This document shows positions 30,696-40,828 of a DNA stretch of 64,000 nucleotides, one piece after another. The position numbers were made by a program, and so were the translations under genes. The DNA comes from Sphingobium sp. EP60837 (lineage in GTDB: Bacteria; Pseudomonadota; Alphaproteobacteria; Sphingomonadales; Sphingomonadaceae), in the NCBI RefSeq assembly GCF_001658005.1, contig NZ_CP015986.1:310001-374000 (forward strand). The letters run 5' to 3'. The notes beneath the pieces were generated by a model, which did no database searches, was not told the origin of the DNA, and saw nothing but the letters and a program-made list of their open reading frames with translations. Positions within the stretch are counted from its first letter, which is position 1. Each line of letters starts with the position of its first letter.

Positions 30696-30729
30696 CGGCC
30701 AAACAGTCGAGAATAGCGAGGATGCCTAA

Positions 30730-31752
30730 GTGGAATCGGCAGTGGACATGGAGTCGCTGACGGCGTGGATGACGGATCGGGGGCTCGGCAGCGGGCCGCT
30801 GACCGGCGTGGCCACGCTTGCCGGAGGGACGCAGAACATCCTGCTGCGCTTCACCCGCGATGGCCGCGATTATGTGTTCCGCCGTCCTCCGCTCCATCCC
30901 CGGCCGAACAGCAATGAGACGATGCGGAGGGAAGCGCGGGTGCTGCGCGCACTGGCGGGAACGCCAGTCCCGCATCCCGGCCTTATCACCAATTGCGATG
31001 ACGAAAGCGTGCTGGGCGTCGCCTTCTATCTGATGGAGCCGGTCGAGGGCTTCAATCCGGTGGGCCAGTTGCCCGAGCCTCATGCCAGTTCAGCGGAGAT
31101 GCGCCATGCCATGGGGCTGGCCCTGGTGGACGGGATCGCCGCCCTTGGTGCGCTCGATCATGAAGCGCTGGGCCTGGCGGATTTTGGAAAGCCCGCCAAT
31201 TTCCTGGCCCGGCAGGTTGATCGCTGGCGCTCGCAGCTTGGCGGCTATCGAGAGTTTGAAGGCTGGACGGGACCGGATGCGCTGCCTTCCGTAGCTGCGG
31301 TCGGCGCTTGGCTTGAGCGTCATCGGCCTGAACGCTTCACACCGGGCATCATGCATGGCGACTATCATCTCGCCAATGTCATGTACCGACCGGACGGTGC
31401 GGAACTGGCAGCGATCATCGATTGGGAGTTGGCGACGATCGGCGATCCGCTGCTTGACCTTGGATGGGTGTTGGCGACCTGGCCCGACGGCAAGTCCGAA
31501 AGCACCGTATCGGTAAAGCCGTGGGACGGCTTTCCCAGCGCCGAAGAGCTGGTGGCGCGTTACGCGTCCAAGTCCGACCGCGATCTTTCGGCGATCGACT
31601 GGTATCATGTGCTGGCCTGCTACAAGCTCGGCATCCTGCTGGAGGGCACATATGCCCGCGCCTGCGCCGGAAAAGCGCCGCGTGACACGGGCGATAAGCT
31701 TCATGGCCGGGCCGTCCATCTGTTCGAACGCGCCGAAGCGCTGATCCGCTGA
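30730..31752 (+). CDS. Phosphotransferase of the ACAD10/11 N-terminal (LvaA-like) type
   Basis: 340 aa aminoglycoside-phosphotransferase-fold kinase. The catalytic loop is HGDYHLANVM (209-218, with Asp211 and Asn216) and the metal loop DWELATIGDP begins at Asp231. In ACAD10/11 this domain is fused to an acyl-CoA dehydrogenase, and LvaA of levulinate catabolism phosphorylates 4-hydroxyacyl-CoA. Here an ACAD10/11-type gene lies two genes downstream, so a 4-hydroxyacyl-CoA kinase is the best guess (inference). The start is GTG at 30730. First gene of a ten-gene operon. Confidence 0.85.
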   Translation: MESAVDMESLTAWMTDRGLGSGPLTGVATLAGGTQNILLRFTRDGRDYVFRRPPLHPRPNSNETMRREARVLRALAGTPVPHPGLITNCDDESVLGVAFYLMEPVEGFNPVGQLPEPHASSAEMRHAMGLALVDGIAALGALDHEALGLADFGKPANFLARQVDRWRSQLGGYREFEGWTGPDALPSVAAVGAWLERHRPERFTPGIMHGDYHLANVMYRPDGAELAAIIDWELATIGDPLLDLGWVLATWPDGKSESTVSVKPWDGFPSAEELVARYASKSDRDLSAIDWYHVLACYKLGILLEGTYARACAGKAPRDTGDKLHGRAVHLFERAEALIR

Positions 31753-31773
31753 CATGCTGGGAAGGACTTTCCT

Positions 31774-32514
31774 TTGATCAACGAACTCGACTTCACCGGA
31801 AAGACCGTTCTGGTGGCCGGCGGATCGAGCGGCATCGGCAATGGCATGGCGCAAGCCTTCCGCCAGCGCGGCGCGCAGGTCCATGTCTGGGGCACGCGAG
31901 CCAGCGCGGCGGACTATGCGGGCGACGAAGGCTGCGACCTGGAGGGCCTAGGCTATAGTCAGGTGGATGTGAGCGATGCGGCGGCCATTGCGGCGGCTCC
32001 GGTGCCTTTCGAAAAGCTTGACGTCCTGATCCATTCGCAGGGGGCCGTGCTCTACCGGCGGCAGGAGTTCGAGGCTGAAGGCTGGAACAAGGTGATGGCG
32101 GTCAATCTCGACTCCATCCTCCACATCTCCAACCTCTGCCGCGAAGCCTTGGCCGCAGCAAGAGGGACCATCATCGCTGTCAGTTCAATCGGCGCGTTCA
32201 AGGCGACCTTCGGCAATCCAGCCTATGCGGCGTCGAAGGCAGGCGCTGTCAATCTGGTCCGCGCGCTGGCGATCGCCTGGGCCGGCGACGGCATCCGCGT
32301 CAACGGCATCGCCCCCAGTCTGGTCGATACCAAGATGACCAAGGTCACCATGGACAATGACGAGCGCAGAGAACGCGCGCTGGCCAAGATTCCGCTGGGC
32401 CGCTTTGGCTCCGTTGAGGAAATGGCAGGGGTCGCGCTGTTCCTGGCCTCTCCCCTCTCCGGCTATATTTGCGGGCAGACGCTGATCGTCGATGGCGGTC
32501 TCACGCTCACCTGA
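31774..32514 (+). CDS. Short-chain dehydrogenase/reductase
   Basis: 246 aa classical SDR. The NAD(P) site is GGSSGIGNG near 14-22, with catalytic Ser in AVSSIG and Tyr/Lys in AYAASKAG near 150. It would reduce a keto group or oxidise a hydroxyl. In the levulinate pathway an SDR (LvaD) reduces the 4-keto group before kinase action, so it may play that role here. The start is TTG at 31774 with GGAAGG upstream. Confidence 0.88.
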   Translation: MINELDFTGKTVLVAGGSSGIGNGMAQAFRQRGAQVHVWGTRASAADYAGDEGCDLEGLGYSQVDVSDAAAIAAAPVPFEKLDVLIHSQGAVLYRRQEFEAEGWNKVMAVNLDSILHISNLCREALAAARGTIIAVSSIGAFKATFGNPAYAASKAGAVNLVRALAIAWAGDGIRVNGIAPSLVDTKMTKVTMDNDERRERALAKIPLGRFGSVEEMAGVALFLASPLSGYICGQTLIVDGGLTLT

Positions 32515-32537
32515 AATTATCCAAAAAGGATCATCCG

Positions 32538-33764
32538 ATGGATTTCGAATATTCCGACAAGGTGAAGGCGCTGAGGGTGCGGCTCATCGATTTCATGGAC
32601 GCATATGTCTATCCGATCGAAAGGGAGCGCGATCATTTCCACCATGATCCGGCCAATTTGTGGAAGCGCTGGCCGGGCACGGAGGAGATCAAGGCGAAGG
32701 CTAAGCAAGCGGGTCTGTGGAACCTGTTCCTCCCGCATGAATATGGCGAGTGGAGCCCCGGCCTAACCAATCTGGAATATGCGCCGCTGGCCGAGATCAT
32801 GGGCCGGGTGATCGGATCGTCCGAATATTTCAACTGCTCTGCGCCAGACACCGGCAATATGGAGTTGCTCGCCAAATATGGCACTCCCGAGCAGCAGGAA
32901 CAGTGGCTAAAGCCGCTGCTGGATGGCGCCATCCGCTCCTCCTATGCGATGACGGAGCCGGGGGTCGCTTCGTCCGACGCCACGAACCTCGAAACCACGG
33001 TCATCGCCGATGGCGACGATTACGTCATCAACGGCCGCAAATGGTGGATATCGGGCGCACTCGATCCCAATACCAAGCTGTTCATCCTGATCGGCCGGAC
33101 GCCCAATGATGGTCCGCGCCACAGGCAACATTCGCAAATCATCATCCCCGCCGATACACCTGGGATTGAAATCATCCGCCCCCTCGACGTTCTGAATGCG
33201 GTGCATTCGCCCGGGGGGCATGCTGAGATGGTGTTCAAAGATGTGCGCGTCCCAAAGCAAAACCTGATCCTCGGCGAAGGGCGCGGCTTCGAAATCGCGC
33301 AAGGCCGCTTGGGGCCGGGACGTATCCATCACTGCATGCGCCTCATCGGGCAAGCGCAGCGGGCGCTCGAATATATGGCGCGGCGGGTGGAAAGCCGCGT
33401 GGCGTTCGGGCGGAAGCTGGCGGATCAGGGGAGCATCCGGCAGGACATCGCCCTCTCCTTCTGCGAGATCGAGCAGGCTCGGTTGCTAACGCTGAAAGCC
33501 GCCGACGCGATGGACCGCTATGGCAACAAGGTCGCCAAGGACCTGATCGCCGCGATCAAGATCGTGGCGCCGCGCATGACCCAGACGGTCGCTGACCGGG
33601 CCATGCAGGTCTTTGGCGGCATCGGCATGTCGAGCGACTTCCCGCCCGCAGCCGCCTTCATGAACGCACGCTACCTACGCTTCGCGGATGGCCCAGACGA
33701 AGTGCACATGGCGCAGTTGGGCAAGCTCAAGATCGCAGAACTCAACGAACTGCCGGTGCGCTGA
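32538..33764 (+). CDS. Acyl-CoA dehydrogenase, ACAD10/11-type C-terminal domain
   Basis: 408 aa flavoprotein dehydrogenase. [12 protein letters not shown] (FAD/substrate region) is near 150, GRKWWISGA near 168 and the C-terminal [14 protein letters not shown] (ADGPDEVH at 383-390) is a signature of the ACAD10/11 subfamily. In these enzymes, dehydrogenase-type chemistry is thought to eliminate phosphate or shift double bonds for hydroxyacyl-CoA substrates. Separate from, but in one operon with, the kinase, it looks like a split ACAD11. The ATG at 32538 follows AAAAGGA. Confidence 0.88.
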   Translation: MDFEYSDKVKALRVRLIDFMDAYVYPIERERDHFHHDPANLWKRWPGTEEIKAKAKQAGLWNLFLPHEYGEWSPGLTNLEYAPLAEIMGRVIGSSEYFNCSAPDTGNMELLAKYGTPEQQEQWLKPLLDGAIRSSYAMTEPGVASSDATNLETTVIADGDDYVINGRKWWISGALDPNTKLFILIGRTPNDGPRHRQHSQIIIPADTPGIEIIRPLDVLNAVHSPGGHAEMVFKDVRVPKQNLILGEGRGFEIAQGRLGPGRIHHCMRLIGQAQRALEYMARRVESRVAFGRKLADQGSIRQDIALSFCEIEQARLLTLKAADAMDRYGNKVAKDLIAAIKIVAPRMTQTVADRAMQVFGGIGMSSDFPPAAAFMNARYLRFADGPDEVHMAQLGKLKIAELNELPVR

Positions 33765-33790
33765 ATTAGCCGGAGAGGCGAGGAAGGATC

Positions 33791-35152
33791 ATGCTGATGA
33801 CCGCGCAGAGCGCAGCCAGAGACATTCCGGCCATCGACAGTCAGGCCGGTCCCCACCTGGGCAGCGCCTGGTGGATGGTGGCGGTGCTGTTCGGCCTTTA
33901 TGTGCTGAGCTGGGTCGATCGGCTTATCGTGTCGATGCTGGTGACGCCGATCAAGGCGCATCTGCTGCTGTCCGATGTGCAGATCAGCATGATCACCTCA
34001 ACCTCCTTCGCCATATTCTATGCCATTTTCGGCTTGCCCCTGGGATGGGCGGCGGATCGTTTTTCCCGGCGCTGGATCATCTTCGGCGGGGTTGTGGTTT
34101 GGGGCATCGCCACCACGGCCTGCGGCTTTGCCGAGAGCTATGAGGCGCTGCTGATAGGACGCATCTTCGTGGGGATCGGAGAAGCAGCACTGCTGCCCGC
34201 TGCCTATTCGCTGATCGCCGACGCGTTCCCGTCGCGTCTGCTGACCCGCGCCACATCGACCTTCCAGACGGCGGGGAAGGTCGGATCGGCCACCGCCTTC
34301 GCCTTGGGGGGCGTCGCCATCGCCTTCGCTACGGCCAACAGCGGCATCCACATTCCCTTCCATGGCCCGGCACAACCCTGGCAGCTGGTCATGATGATGG
34401 TCGGCGTCCCCGGCATATTGCTGGCGCTATTGCTGTTCACCTTTCCCGATCCGGGCCGCCGCCGGACGCCAGGCACGACGACCGAACAGCAGAAGGGTGA
34501 GATCAGGGCCTTCGTGAGTCAGAACTGGAAGCTGCTCGGCTTGATGCTCATCGGCACTTCCTGCCTCGCCATGTGCGGCTATTCCATGACCAACTGGGTG
34601 CCCGCCTATATCGAGCGGCATTTCGGGTGGAAGCCGGTGCAATATGGCTTTGCCTTGAGCCTGATGAACATCGTGTCAGCGGTCTCGCTGGTGGTGAATG
34701 GCTGGATCGTGGACAAACTGTTCGCCCGCGGGATGAAGGACGCGCATCTGCGCTTTTATGGCTGGCTGATCCTCGGCTTCCTGCCGGTGGTCGCCTATAT
34801 GTTCTTCGCCACCAATCCCTATGTCTTCCTGGCCTGCTACTGCGTGGCGCAGTTCATCACCGTGCCCTTCATGGTCTATGTTTCGTCGGTGATGGGGCTG
34901 ATCGCGCCTGCGACGATCCGGTCGCGAATGCTGGCCTCCTTCCTGTTCGTCTTCACCATTCTCGGTCAGGGCGCCGGTCCCGCTATCGTCGCCGCACTGA
35001 CTGAATATGTGTTCCACGATGAAGGAGCGCTTGGTCAGTCTCTGGCGATCGTGGTCACGGTGAGTTCCATTCTCGCCCTCATCTCCTTCCGTGCGGCGCT
35101 GAGATATCTCGCGCCCGCCATCGCCTCCCGAAAGGATCTTTCATGTCTCTGA
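33791..35152 (+). CDS. MFS transporter
   Basis: 453 aa major facilitator with about 12 hydrophobic segments. The inter-helix loop GWAADRFSRRWIIFGG near residue 78 is the MFS motif A. Substrate unknown; by position in a CoA-based degradation operon it probably imports the acid substrate or a product of periplasmic PQQ-dependent oxidation. AGGAAGG precedes the ATG. Its stop overlaps the ligase start by 10 bp. Confidence 0.88.
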   Translation: MLMTAQSAARDIPAIDSQAGPHLGSAWWMVAVLFGLYVLSWVDRLIVSMLVTPIKAHLLLSDVQISMITSTSFAIFYAIFGLPLGWAADRFSRRWIIFGGVVVWGIATTACGFAESYEALLIGRIFVGIGEAALLPAAYSLIADAFPSRLLTRATSTFQTAGKVGSATAFALGGVAIAFATANSGIHIPFHGPAQPWQLVMMMVGVPGILLALLLFTFPDPGRRRTPGTTTEQQKGEIRAFVSQNWKLLGLMLIGTSCLAMCGYSMTNWVPAYIERHFGWKPVQYGFALSLMNIVSAVSLVVNGWIVDKLFARGMKDAHLRFYGWLILGFLPVVAYMFFATNPYVFLACYCVAQFITVPFMVYVSSVMGLIAPATIRSRMLASFLFVFTILGQGAGPAIVAALTEYVFHDEGALGQSLAIVVTVSSILALISFRAALRYLAPAIASRKDLSCL

Positions 35153-36678
35153 CCATAGGCGGGGTCGATCCCGCGCGCCGTGATCAGTTCGCCCTAATGG
35201 ATGAACGGGTGAGCTATGACTGGCATCAGTTGGATGAGTTGCTCAATCGCACCGCTAATGCTCTGAACGGACTAGACCTGACGGAGCGCCGGGTCGCCGT
35301 GTTCGCGCCCAACAGCGCGGAGACCGTAATCGCCTATGTCGCCTGCCTGGAGGCGGGCATTTCGAGTGTCCCTGTAAGCTTTCACCTGACCCCTTCGGAG
35401 GCCGCCTATATCCTGAAGGATAGCGGCGCGGTTGCACTGTTCGTCGGGCCAGAGACGCTGGAGGCGGGTTTTGCCGCAGCCACCGAAGCTGGCGTTCACA
35501 CCGTCATCGGCTGGCGCTGCCCCGATCGGGAGGGCGTCATCCATTGGGAGGACTGGATCGCCGCAGCCTCGACGGAGGAGCCGGACCATGACGTGCCGCC
35601 GCTGCCGCACCTTCACTACACCTCCGGCACCACAGGGCGGCCCAAGGCGACCGAGACGCCGCCGCAATATTTCCCGCGCGTCGCCACGGTAAAGGCTCTG
35701 GCTGAAGCGATCCGCCCCCGCATCACTCCTTCGCCCGGCATCGCCGTTGGGCCACTTTATCATACCGGCCCTCTCGGCATGGCGCGCAATGTCTTTGGCG
35801 GCATGAGCCTAATCACTGTCGAGCATTTCGATCCTGAAAAGACCCTCGCGCTGATCGAGAAGCACAAGGTTGCAGGATCGGTGATGGTGCCGACCCATTT
35901 CCAGCGGATGCTGGCGCTGCCGGAGGAAGTGCGCGCCAAATATGATGTGTCGAGCATCCAGCGCTTGGCGCACACCGGCGCGGCCTGTCCTCGAGCGGTC
36001 AAGCAGGCGATGATCGACTGGTTCGGTCCGGTGCTCGTAGAGGCTTATGGTGGCACCGAAGCCGGATCGACGACGTTCATCACCTCACAGGAATGGCTGG
36101 AACGGCCCGGCTCAGTAGGCAAGGCGCTCGCCCCTTTTGAAACTGTGATCTACGGAGAAGATGGGCAGGTCCTAGGGCCGAAAGAAGTCGGGCAGGTCTA
36201 TTTCCGCGACACCAGCGGCCATGGCATCATCTATCGCGGTGACCCGGAAAAGACAGCCGCCGCCCATATCGCGCCGGGCATCTTCACGCTGGGCGAGATG
36301 GGCTATGTCGATGAGGAGGGCTATCTCTACATCACCGATCGCGTGTCCGATATGATCGTGAGTGGCGGGGTGAATATCTACCCCGCCGAGTCCGAGCATG
36401 TGCTGCTGCGCCATCCCAAGGTGGCGGATATTGCCGTGGTAGCCGCTCCCAACGCAGAAATGGGCGAGGAAGCCCGCGCGCTGGTCATTCCGAAAGACCC
36501 GAGCGATCCGCCCACAGCCGATGAACTCAACGCCTTCTGCCGCGCCTCGCTCGCCAGCTATAAATGCCCGCGCAGCTACGAGATGGTCGATGACATCGGC
36601 CGCACCGTCATGGGCAAGGTCAACAAGAAGGCGCTGCGTCAGCGCTTCTGGCCCTCTGACCGGACCATCGGAGGCTAA
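35143..36678 (+). CDS. Acyl-CoA synthetase (AMP-forming)
   Basis: 511 aa adenylate-forming enzyme. P-loop YTSGTTGRPKA near 163, YGGTEAGS near 303, DRVSDMIVSGGVNIYP near 400 and the C-terminal lysine in GRTVMGKVNKKALRQ near 490. It activates a carboxylic acid to the CoA thioester; specificity is not readable. Corresponds to LvaE in the proposed analogy. Overlaps the MFS gene and is 6 bp from the PQQ dehydrogenase gene. Confidence 0.9.
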   Translation: MSLTIGGVDPARRDQFALMDERVSYDWHQLDELLNRTANALNGLDLTERRVAVFAPNSAETVIAYVACLEAGISSVPVSFHLTPSEAAYILKDSGAVALFVGPETLEAGFAAATEAGVHTVIGWRCPDREGVIHWEDWIAAASTEEPDHDVPPLPHLHYTSGTTGRPKATETPPQYFPRVATVKALAEAIRPRITPSPGIAVGPLYHTGPLGMARNVFGGMSLITVEHFDPEKTLALIEKHKVAGSVMVPTHFQRMLALPEEVRAKYDVSSIQRLAHTGAACPRAVKQAMIDWFGPVLVEAYGGTEAGSTTFITSQEWLERPGSVGKALAPFETVIYGEDGQVLGPKEVGQVYFRDTSGHGIIYRGDPEKTAAAHIAPGIFTLGEMGYVDEEGYLYITDRVSDMIVSGGVNIYPAESEHVLLRHPKVADIAVVAAPNAEMGEEARALVIPKDPSDPPTADELNAFCRASLASYKCPRSYEMVDDIGRTVMGKVNKKALRQRFWPSDRTIGG

Positions 36679-36684
36679 GGATCA

Positions 36685-38766
36685 GTGCGCTTTGCCCTGC
36701 CTCTTTTGCTCCTACTGCTCGCCGCCTGCACGCCTTCCGGAGAAGCCCGGCGCGATGGCAGTGACTGGCCGGGGTATGGCGGGATCGACGAAAACCATTA
36801 CAGCCCGCTGACAGAGATCAACGAGGGCAATGTCGAGAAGCTGAAGCTCACCTGGTATCATGACATCAGCGGCGGCGGGTCGAGCCTATCTGCCCCGATC
36901 GCCGTCAATGGCATCCTATATTATGCCTCAGGCTACAGCGTCATTCACGCGCTGGACGCCTCGACCGGGCGGGAACTGTGGACCTATGACCCGCAAAGCT
37001 GGAAGGTCGCCGGGCAGAAGATGCGCGCCGCCTGGGGCATCAGAGGCATCGCCTATGACAACGGCATGGTCTTTACCGGGACCATCGACGGGCGGCTGAT
37101 CGCCATCAATGCGAAGTCCGGCCACCCTGTCTGGACCGCCCAGACCATCGGCAAGGATGACGAGCGCTATGTCACCGGAGCGCCCTGGGTGTTCAAGGGC
37201 AAGGTCATCATCGGCCATGGCGGCGCGGACTTTGCGCCAGTCCGGGGCTATGTGACCGCCTATGACCAGCGGACGGGCAAGCAACTCTGGCGCTTCTACA
37301 CCGTGCCGGGCAACCCGAAGCTGGGCTTTGAGAACAAGGCGATGGCGATGGCCGCCAAGACCTGGACCGGCCAATGGTGGAAATATGGCGGCGGCGGGAC
37401 GGCCTGGAACGCCATGGCCTATGACCCCAAATATAATCGCATCTATATTGGTATCGGCAACGGCACCCCATGGAACCAGAAGATCCGATCCCCAGGCGGC
37501 GGGGACAATCTGTTCCTCTGTTCCATCGTCGCGCTGGACGCCGATACGGGCGGATATGTCTGGCACTATCAGACCAATCCCGGCGAGACATGGGACTTCA
37601 ACAGCGCGATGGATATCGAGCTGGCCCGGCTCAAGATCGGCGGAAAAGAGCGCGATGTCCTGATGCACGCGCCGAAGAATGGCTTTTTCTACGTCATCGA
37701 TCGCGCGACGGGAAAGCTGATCTCCGCGCGCAATATCGTGCCGGTCAACTGGGCGAGCGGCATCGATATCAAGAGCGGACGGCCGATCGAGAACCCTGCC
37801 GCACGCTATCCGGGCGGCAAGGCGGCGGTCGTTTATCCCTCCCCCTTCGGCGCGCATAATATTGAGGCGATGTCGTTCAATCCGGGGACGGGCCTCGTCT
37901 ATATCCCCACCATGGATCAAGGCCGCGTCTATATCGATCCGGCCGAACCGCTGAAGGGCTGGAAGCACCTGAACGGCCAGCGCATCAGTGTCGGCACCGG
38001 CCCAGCGCCTGCCGGTGTGACCCCCGACCGCTCCGCAACCAGCTTCCTCCTCGCCTGGAACCCGGTCACGCAAAGCGAGGCTTGGCGCGTGCCCATGCCC
38101 GGCCTGCGCGGCGGCGGTGGCACCGCGACTACGGCCGGCAACCTTCTGTTTCAGGGCAGTGCCGCGGGTAAGTTCGTCGCTTATGCAGCGAAGAGCGGCA
38201 AGCCGCTCTGGTCCTTCGACGCGCAAACGGCGGTGATGGCGCAGCCGATCACTTACAAGGCGCGCGGTAAGCAATATGTGACCGTAATCGCGGGATCACG
38301 TTTTCCCAGCGCCATCGGCCTGCCGCGCGAATGGAACTATCGCGCGCAGCAATGGCGAGTGCTGACCTTCTCGCTTGACGGCAAGGCCAGCCTGCCATCG
38401 GCTCAGCCAGTCGATACGCCCGTGATCGACATGCCCGATTTCAGCGTGGATCCCGCCAAAGTCGCGACAGGTGCGACCGTCTTCGGCCAGCGCTGCTCCA
38501 TCTGCCATGGCGCTAACGCGGTGTCAGGCGGCATGGCCCCGGACCTGCTCCAGTCAGGCGTGCCGCTGGACACCGCCAGCTTCAAGGACGTGCTGCACAA
38601 AGGCATCCTGCGCGAACGGGGCATGCCGCGCTTTGAAGAACTGACTGCGCAAGAGATCGCCGGTCTCCAACATTATTTCCGCCAACGCGCGCGTGAGGTG
38701 CTGGCTGCGCAAGCCGCAGCCAAACCGGGCGCCCAGACACATAGAGGCTTGAATGAAGGTCAATGA
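36685..38766 (+). CDS. PQQ-dependent quinohemoprotein dehydrogenase, lipoprotein
   Basis: 693 aa, periplasmic and lipid-anchored (lipobox LLAAC, Cys15). An eight-bladed PQQ propeller has metal-site GGGGTAWNAMAYDP and GIGNGTPWN regions and catalytic-Asp region TWDFNSAMDIEL near 310. A C-terminal cytochrome c domain has CSICH near 605. It should oxidise an alcohol and pass electrons to the respiratory chain. The vicinal Cys-Cys pair of classical quinoprotein alcohol dehydrogenases is missing (sequence QKMRAAWGIRGIAYD at that place). No PQQ synthesis genes are seen here. GTG start at 36685. Confidence 0.9.
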   Translation: MRFALPLLLLLLAACTPSGEARRDGSDWPGYGGIDENHYSPLTEINEGNVEKLKLTWYHDISGGGSSLSAPIAVNGILYYASGYSVIHALDASTGRELWTYDPQSWKVAGQKMRAAWGIRGIAYDNGMVFTGTIDGRLIAINAKSGHPVWTAQTIGKDDERYVTGAPWVFKGKVIIGHGGADFAPVRGYVTAYDQRTGKQLWRFYTVPGNPKLGFENKAMAMAAKTWTGQWWKYGGGGTAWNAMAYDPKYNRIYIGIGNGTPWNQKIRSPGGGDNLFLCSIVALDADTGGYVWHYQTNPGETWDFNSAMDIELARLKIGGKERDVLMHAPKNGFFYVIDRATGKLISARNIVPVNWASGIDIKSGRPIENPAARYPGGKAAVVYPSPFGAHNIEAMSFNPGTGLVYIPTMDQGRVYIDPAEPLKGWKHLNGQRISVGTGPAPAGVTPDRSATSFLLAWNPVTQSEAWRVPMPGLRGGGGTATTAGNLLFQGSAAGKFVAYAAKSGKPLWSFDAQTAVMAQPITYKARGKQYVTVIAGSRFPSAIGLPREWNYRAQQWRVLTFSLDGKASLPSAQPVDTPVIDMPDFSVDPAKVATGATVFGQRCSICHGANAVSGGMAPDLLQSGVPLDTASFKDVLHKGILRERGMPRFEELTAQEIAGLQHYFRQRAREVLAAQAAAKPGAQTHRGLNEGQ

Positions 38767-40828
38767 CGTCGTCACCTATGAGGTGGAAGGCCCCATCGCA
38801 GTCATCACGGTCAACTCGCCGCCGGTGAACGCACTTTCCAACGCTGTGCGGCAGGGTGTCGCAGACGCCGTGCAAACCGCGATTGGCGACAGTGCGGTCG
38901 GCGCGATGGTGCTGATCTGCGACGGGCGCACCTTCTTTGCTGGGGCGGAGATCAGCGAACTCGGGAAACCGCAGGTCGAACCGTCGCTGCGGAACCTCCA
39001 ATTGATCGTGGAGAATGCGACGAAGCCGGTCATAGCCGCAATGCACGGCACCGCGCTCGGCGGCGGTTTGGAACTGGCGTTGGTCGCGCATTACCGCATC
39101 GCCGTCCCGTCCGCCAAAATGGGCCTTCCGGAAATCAAGTTGGGCCTGCTGCCCGGTGCGGGCGGCACCCAAAGGCTGCCGCGCGTCATCGGCATAGCCA
39201 AGGCGCTTGATCTTATCCTTTCCGGTGATCCTGTGTCTGCGACGTCGGCGAAGGCAATGGGGCTCATCGACGAACTCGCCACGGAGGGCAATCTGCGCGC
39301 GGACGCCTTGACGCTCGCCTGTCGCGTGCTGGAAGAAAAGCGGCCGCTCCTGAAGGTCCGCGACCGTGCCGACAAGCTGGACGAAGCGCGCGGCAAGCCC
39401 GAAATCTTCGCAGAAATCCGCCAGGCCAACGCCAAGAAATTCCGCGGATACAAAGCGCCTGAAAACATCGTCCGCGCCGTCGAGGCGACCCTGGAGCTAC
39501 CCTTCGACCAGGGCATGGTCCGCGAACGTGAACTGTTCAACGAACTGGAAAAGGATAGCCAGTCGGCCGCCCAACGACACGTCTTCTTCGCTGAGCGGCT
39601 CGCGGCCAAGGTTAGCGGCATACCAAGCGACACCGCAGCGCTCCCAATCAAGAAAGTAGGCGTTATCGGCGCGGGCACCATGGGCGGCGGCATTGCGATG
39701 AACTTCGCCAATGCAGGCATACCCGTCACCATCGTAGAAACCAGCCAGGAAGCGTTGGAACGCGGCCTGCGCATCATTCGCGGCAATTATGAAACCACCG
39801 CGAAGAAGGGCAAGATGAAGCCCGAAGATGTCGATACGCGCATGGGTCTGCTGACCGGCTCCGTGGCGATGGGGGACCTGGCCGACTGCGACCTCATCAT
39901 CGAGGCGGTGTTCGAAAATCTCGACGTCAAGCGCGAGGTGTTCGCCAGGCTCGACAGGATCGCCAAGCCCGGTGCGATCCTGGCGACCAACACCAGCTAT
40001 CTCGACATTGACGATATCGCCGCCGCCACCCAGCGGCCGGAGAGCGTCGTCGGCCTGCACTTCTTCTCGCCCGCCAATGTGATGAAGCTGCTGGAGGTCG
40101 TCCGCACCAAGGACACGAAGCCCGAAATCACCGTCACCGCCATGAAGCTTGCCAAGACCATCGGCAAGATCGGCGTGCTGGTCGGCAATGGCTTCGGCTT
40201 TGTCGGCAACCGCATCCTTGCGGCGCGGAACACGCAAGCCGACCGGCTGGTGCTGGAGGGCGCGACGCCCTGGGCGGTGGACAAGGTGCTGTATGATTTC
40301 GGCTTTGCCATGGGGCATTTCCAGATGCGCGATCTGGTCGGCCTCGACGTCGGCTGGAACCGGGAGGCGACCAGTTCCGCCAATGTGCGGGAAATCCTCA
40401 ACGAAATGGGCCGCCATGGGCAGAAAACGAAGGGCGGCTATTATGACTATGACGAGAACCGCAAGCAGACCCCCTCGCCCGTCGCCATGCAGGTCATCGA
40501 GGATTTCGCCGTCGAACAGGGCATTGCCCGGCGCGCGGTGAGCGATGAGGAAATCCACGACCGCATCCTCTTCGCCATGGTGAATGAGGGCGCGCGCATT
40601 CTCGATGAAGGCATCGCCTCGCGGGCGTCGGACATCGATATCGTCTGGGTCACGGGCTATGGCTGGCCGAAATATCGCGGCGGCCCGATGTTCTGGGCGG
40701 ATTTGCAGGGGCTACCCGTCGTCCTGGAAAAGCTGAAGACGCTCGAAGCCGCCCATGGCGAGGCGTTCAAGCCCTCCCCGCTGATCGAGCGGCTGGTGGC
40801 GCAAGGCAAGGGATTCAAGGACGCATGA
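38753..40828 (+). CDS. Bifunctional enoyl-CoA hydratase/3-hydroxyacyl-CoA dehydrogenase (FadJ-like)
   Basis: 691 aa. The N-terminal hydratase domain has both catalytic glutamates (Glu107 in GGGLELAL, Glu127 in GLPEIKLG). The C-terminal dehydrogenase has VIGAGTMGGGIA near 300 and catalytic His in LHFFSPANVMKLLEVV. It hydrates an enoyl-CoA and oxidises the 3-hydroxy product. The start overlaps the PQQ gene end by 14 bp and its stop overlaps the next start (ATGA), so the operon is tightly coupled. Confidence 0.94.
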   Translation: MKVNDVVTYEVEGPIAVITVNSPPVNALSNAVRQGVADAVQTAIGDSAVGAMVLICDGRTFFAGAEISELGKPQVEPSLRNLQLIVENATKPVIAAMHGTALGGGLELALVAHYRIAVPSAKMGLPEIKLGLLPGAGGTQRLPRVIGIAKALDLILSGDPVSATSAKAMGLIDELATEGNLRADALTLACRVLEEKRPLLKVRDRADKLDEARGKPEIFAEIRQANAKKFRGYKAPENIVRAVEATLELPFDQGMVRERELFNELEKDSQSAAQRHVFFAERLAAKVSGIPSDTAALPIKKVGVIGAGTMGGGIAMNFANAGIPVTIVETSQEALERGLRIIRGNYETTAKKGKMKPEDVDTRMGLLTGSVAMGDLADCDLIIEAVFENLDVKREVFARLDRIAKPGAILATNTSYLDIDDIAAATQRPESVVGLHFFSPANVMKLLEVVRTKDTKPEITVTAMKLAKTIGKIGVLVGNGFGFVGNRILAARNTQADRLVLEGATPWAVDKVLYDFGFAMGHFQMRDLVGLDVGWNREATSSANVREILNEMGRHGQKTKGGYYDYDENRKQTPSPVAMQVIEDFAVEQGIARRAVSDEEIHDRILFAMVNEGARILDEGIASRASDIDIVWVTGYGWPKYRGGPMFWADLQGLPVVLEKLKTLEAAHGEAFKPSPLIERLVAQGKGFKDA

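Noticed and set aside
36928..38274. A 448-codon open frame antisense to the PQQ dehydrogenase
   Set aside because: Shadow frame; the sense gene has signal peptide, propeller and heme motifs.
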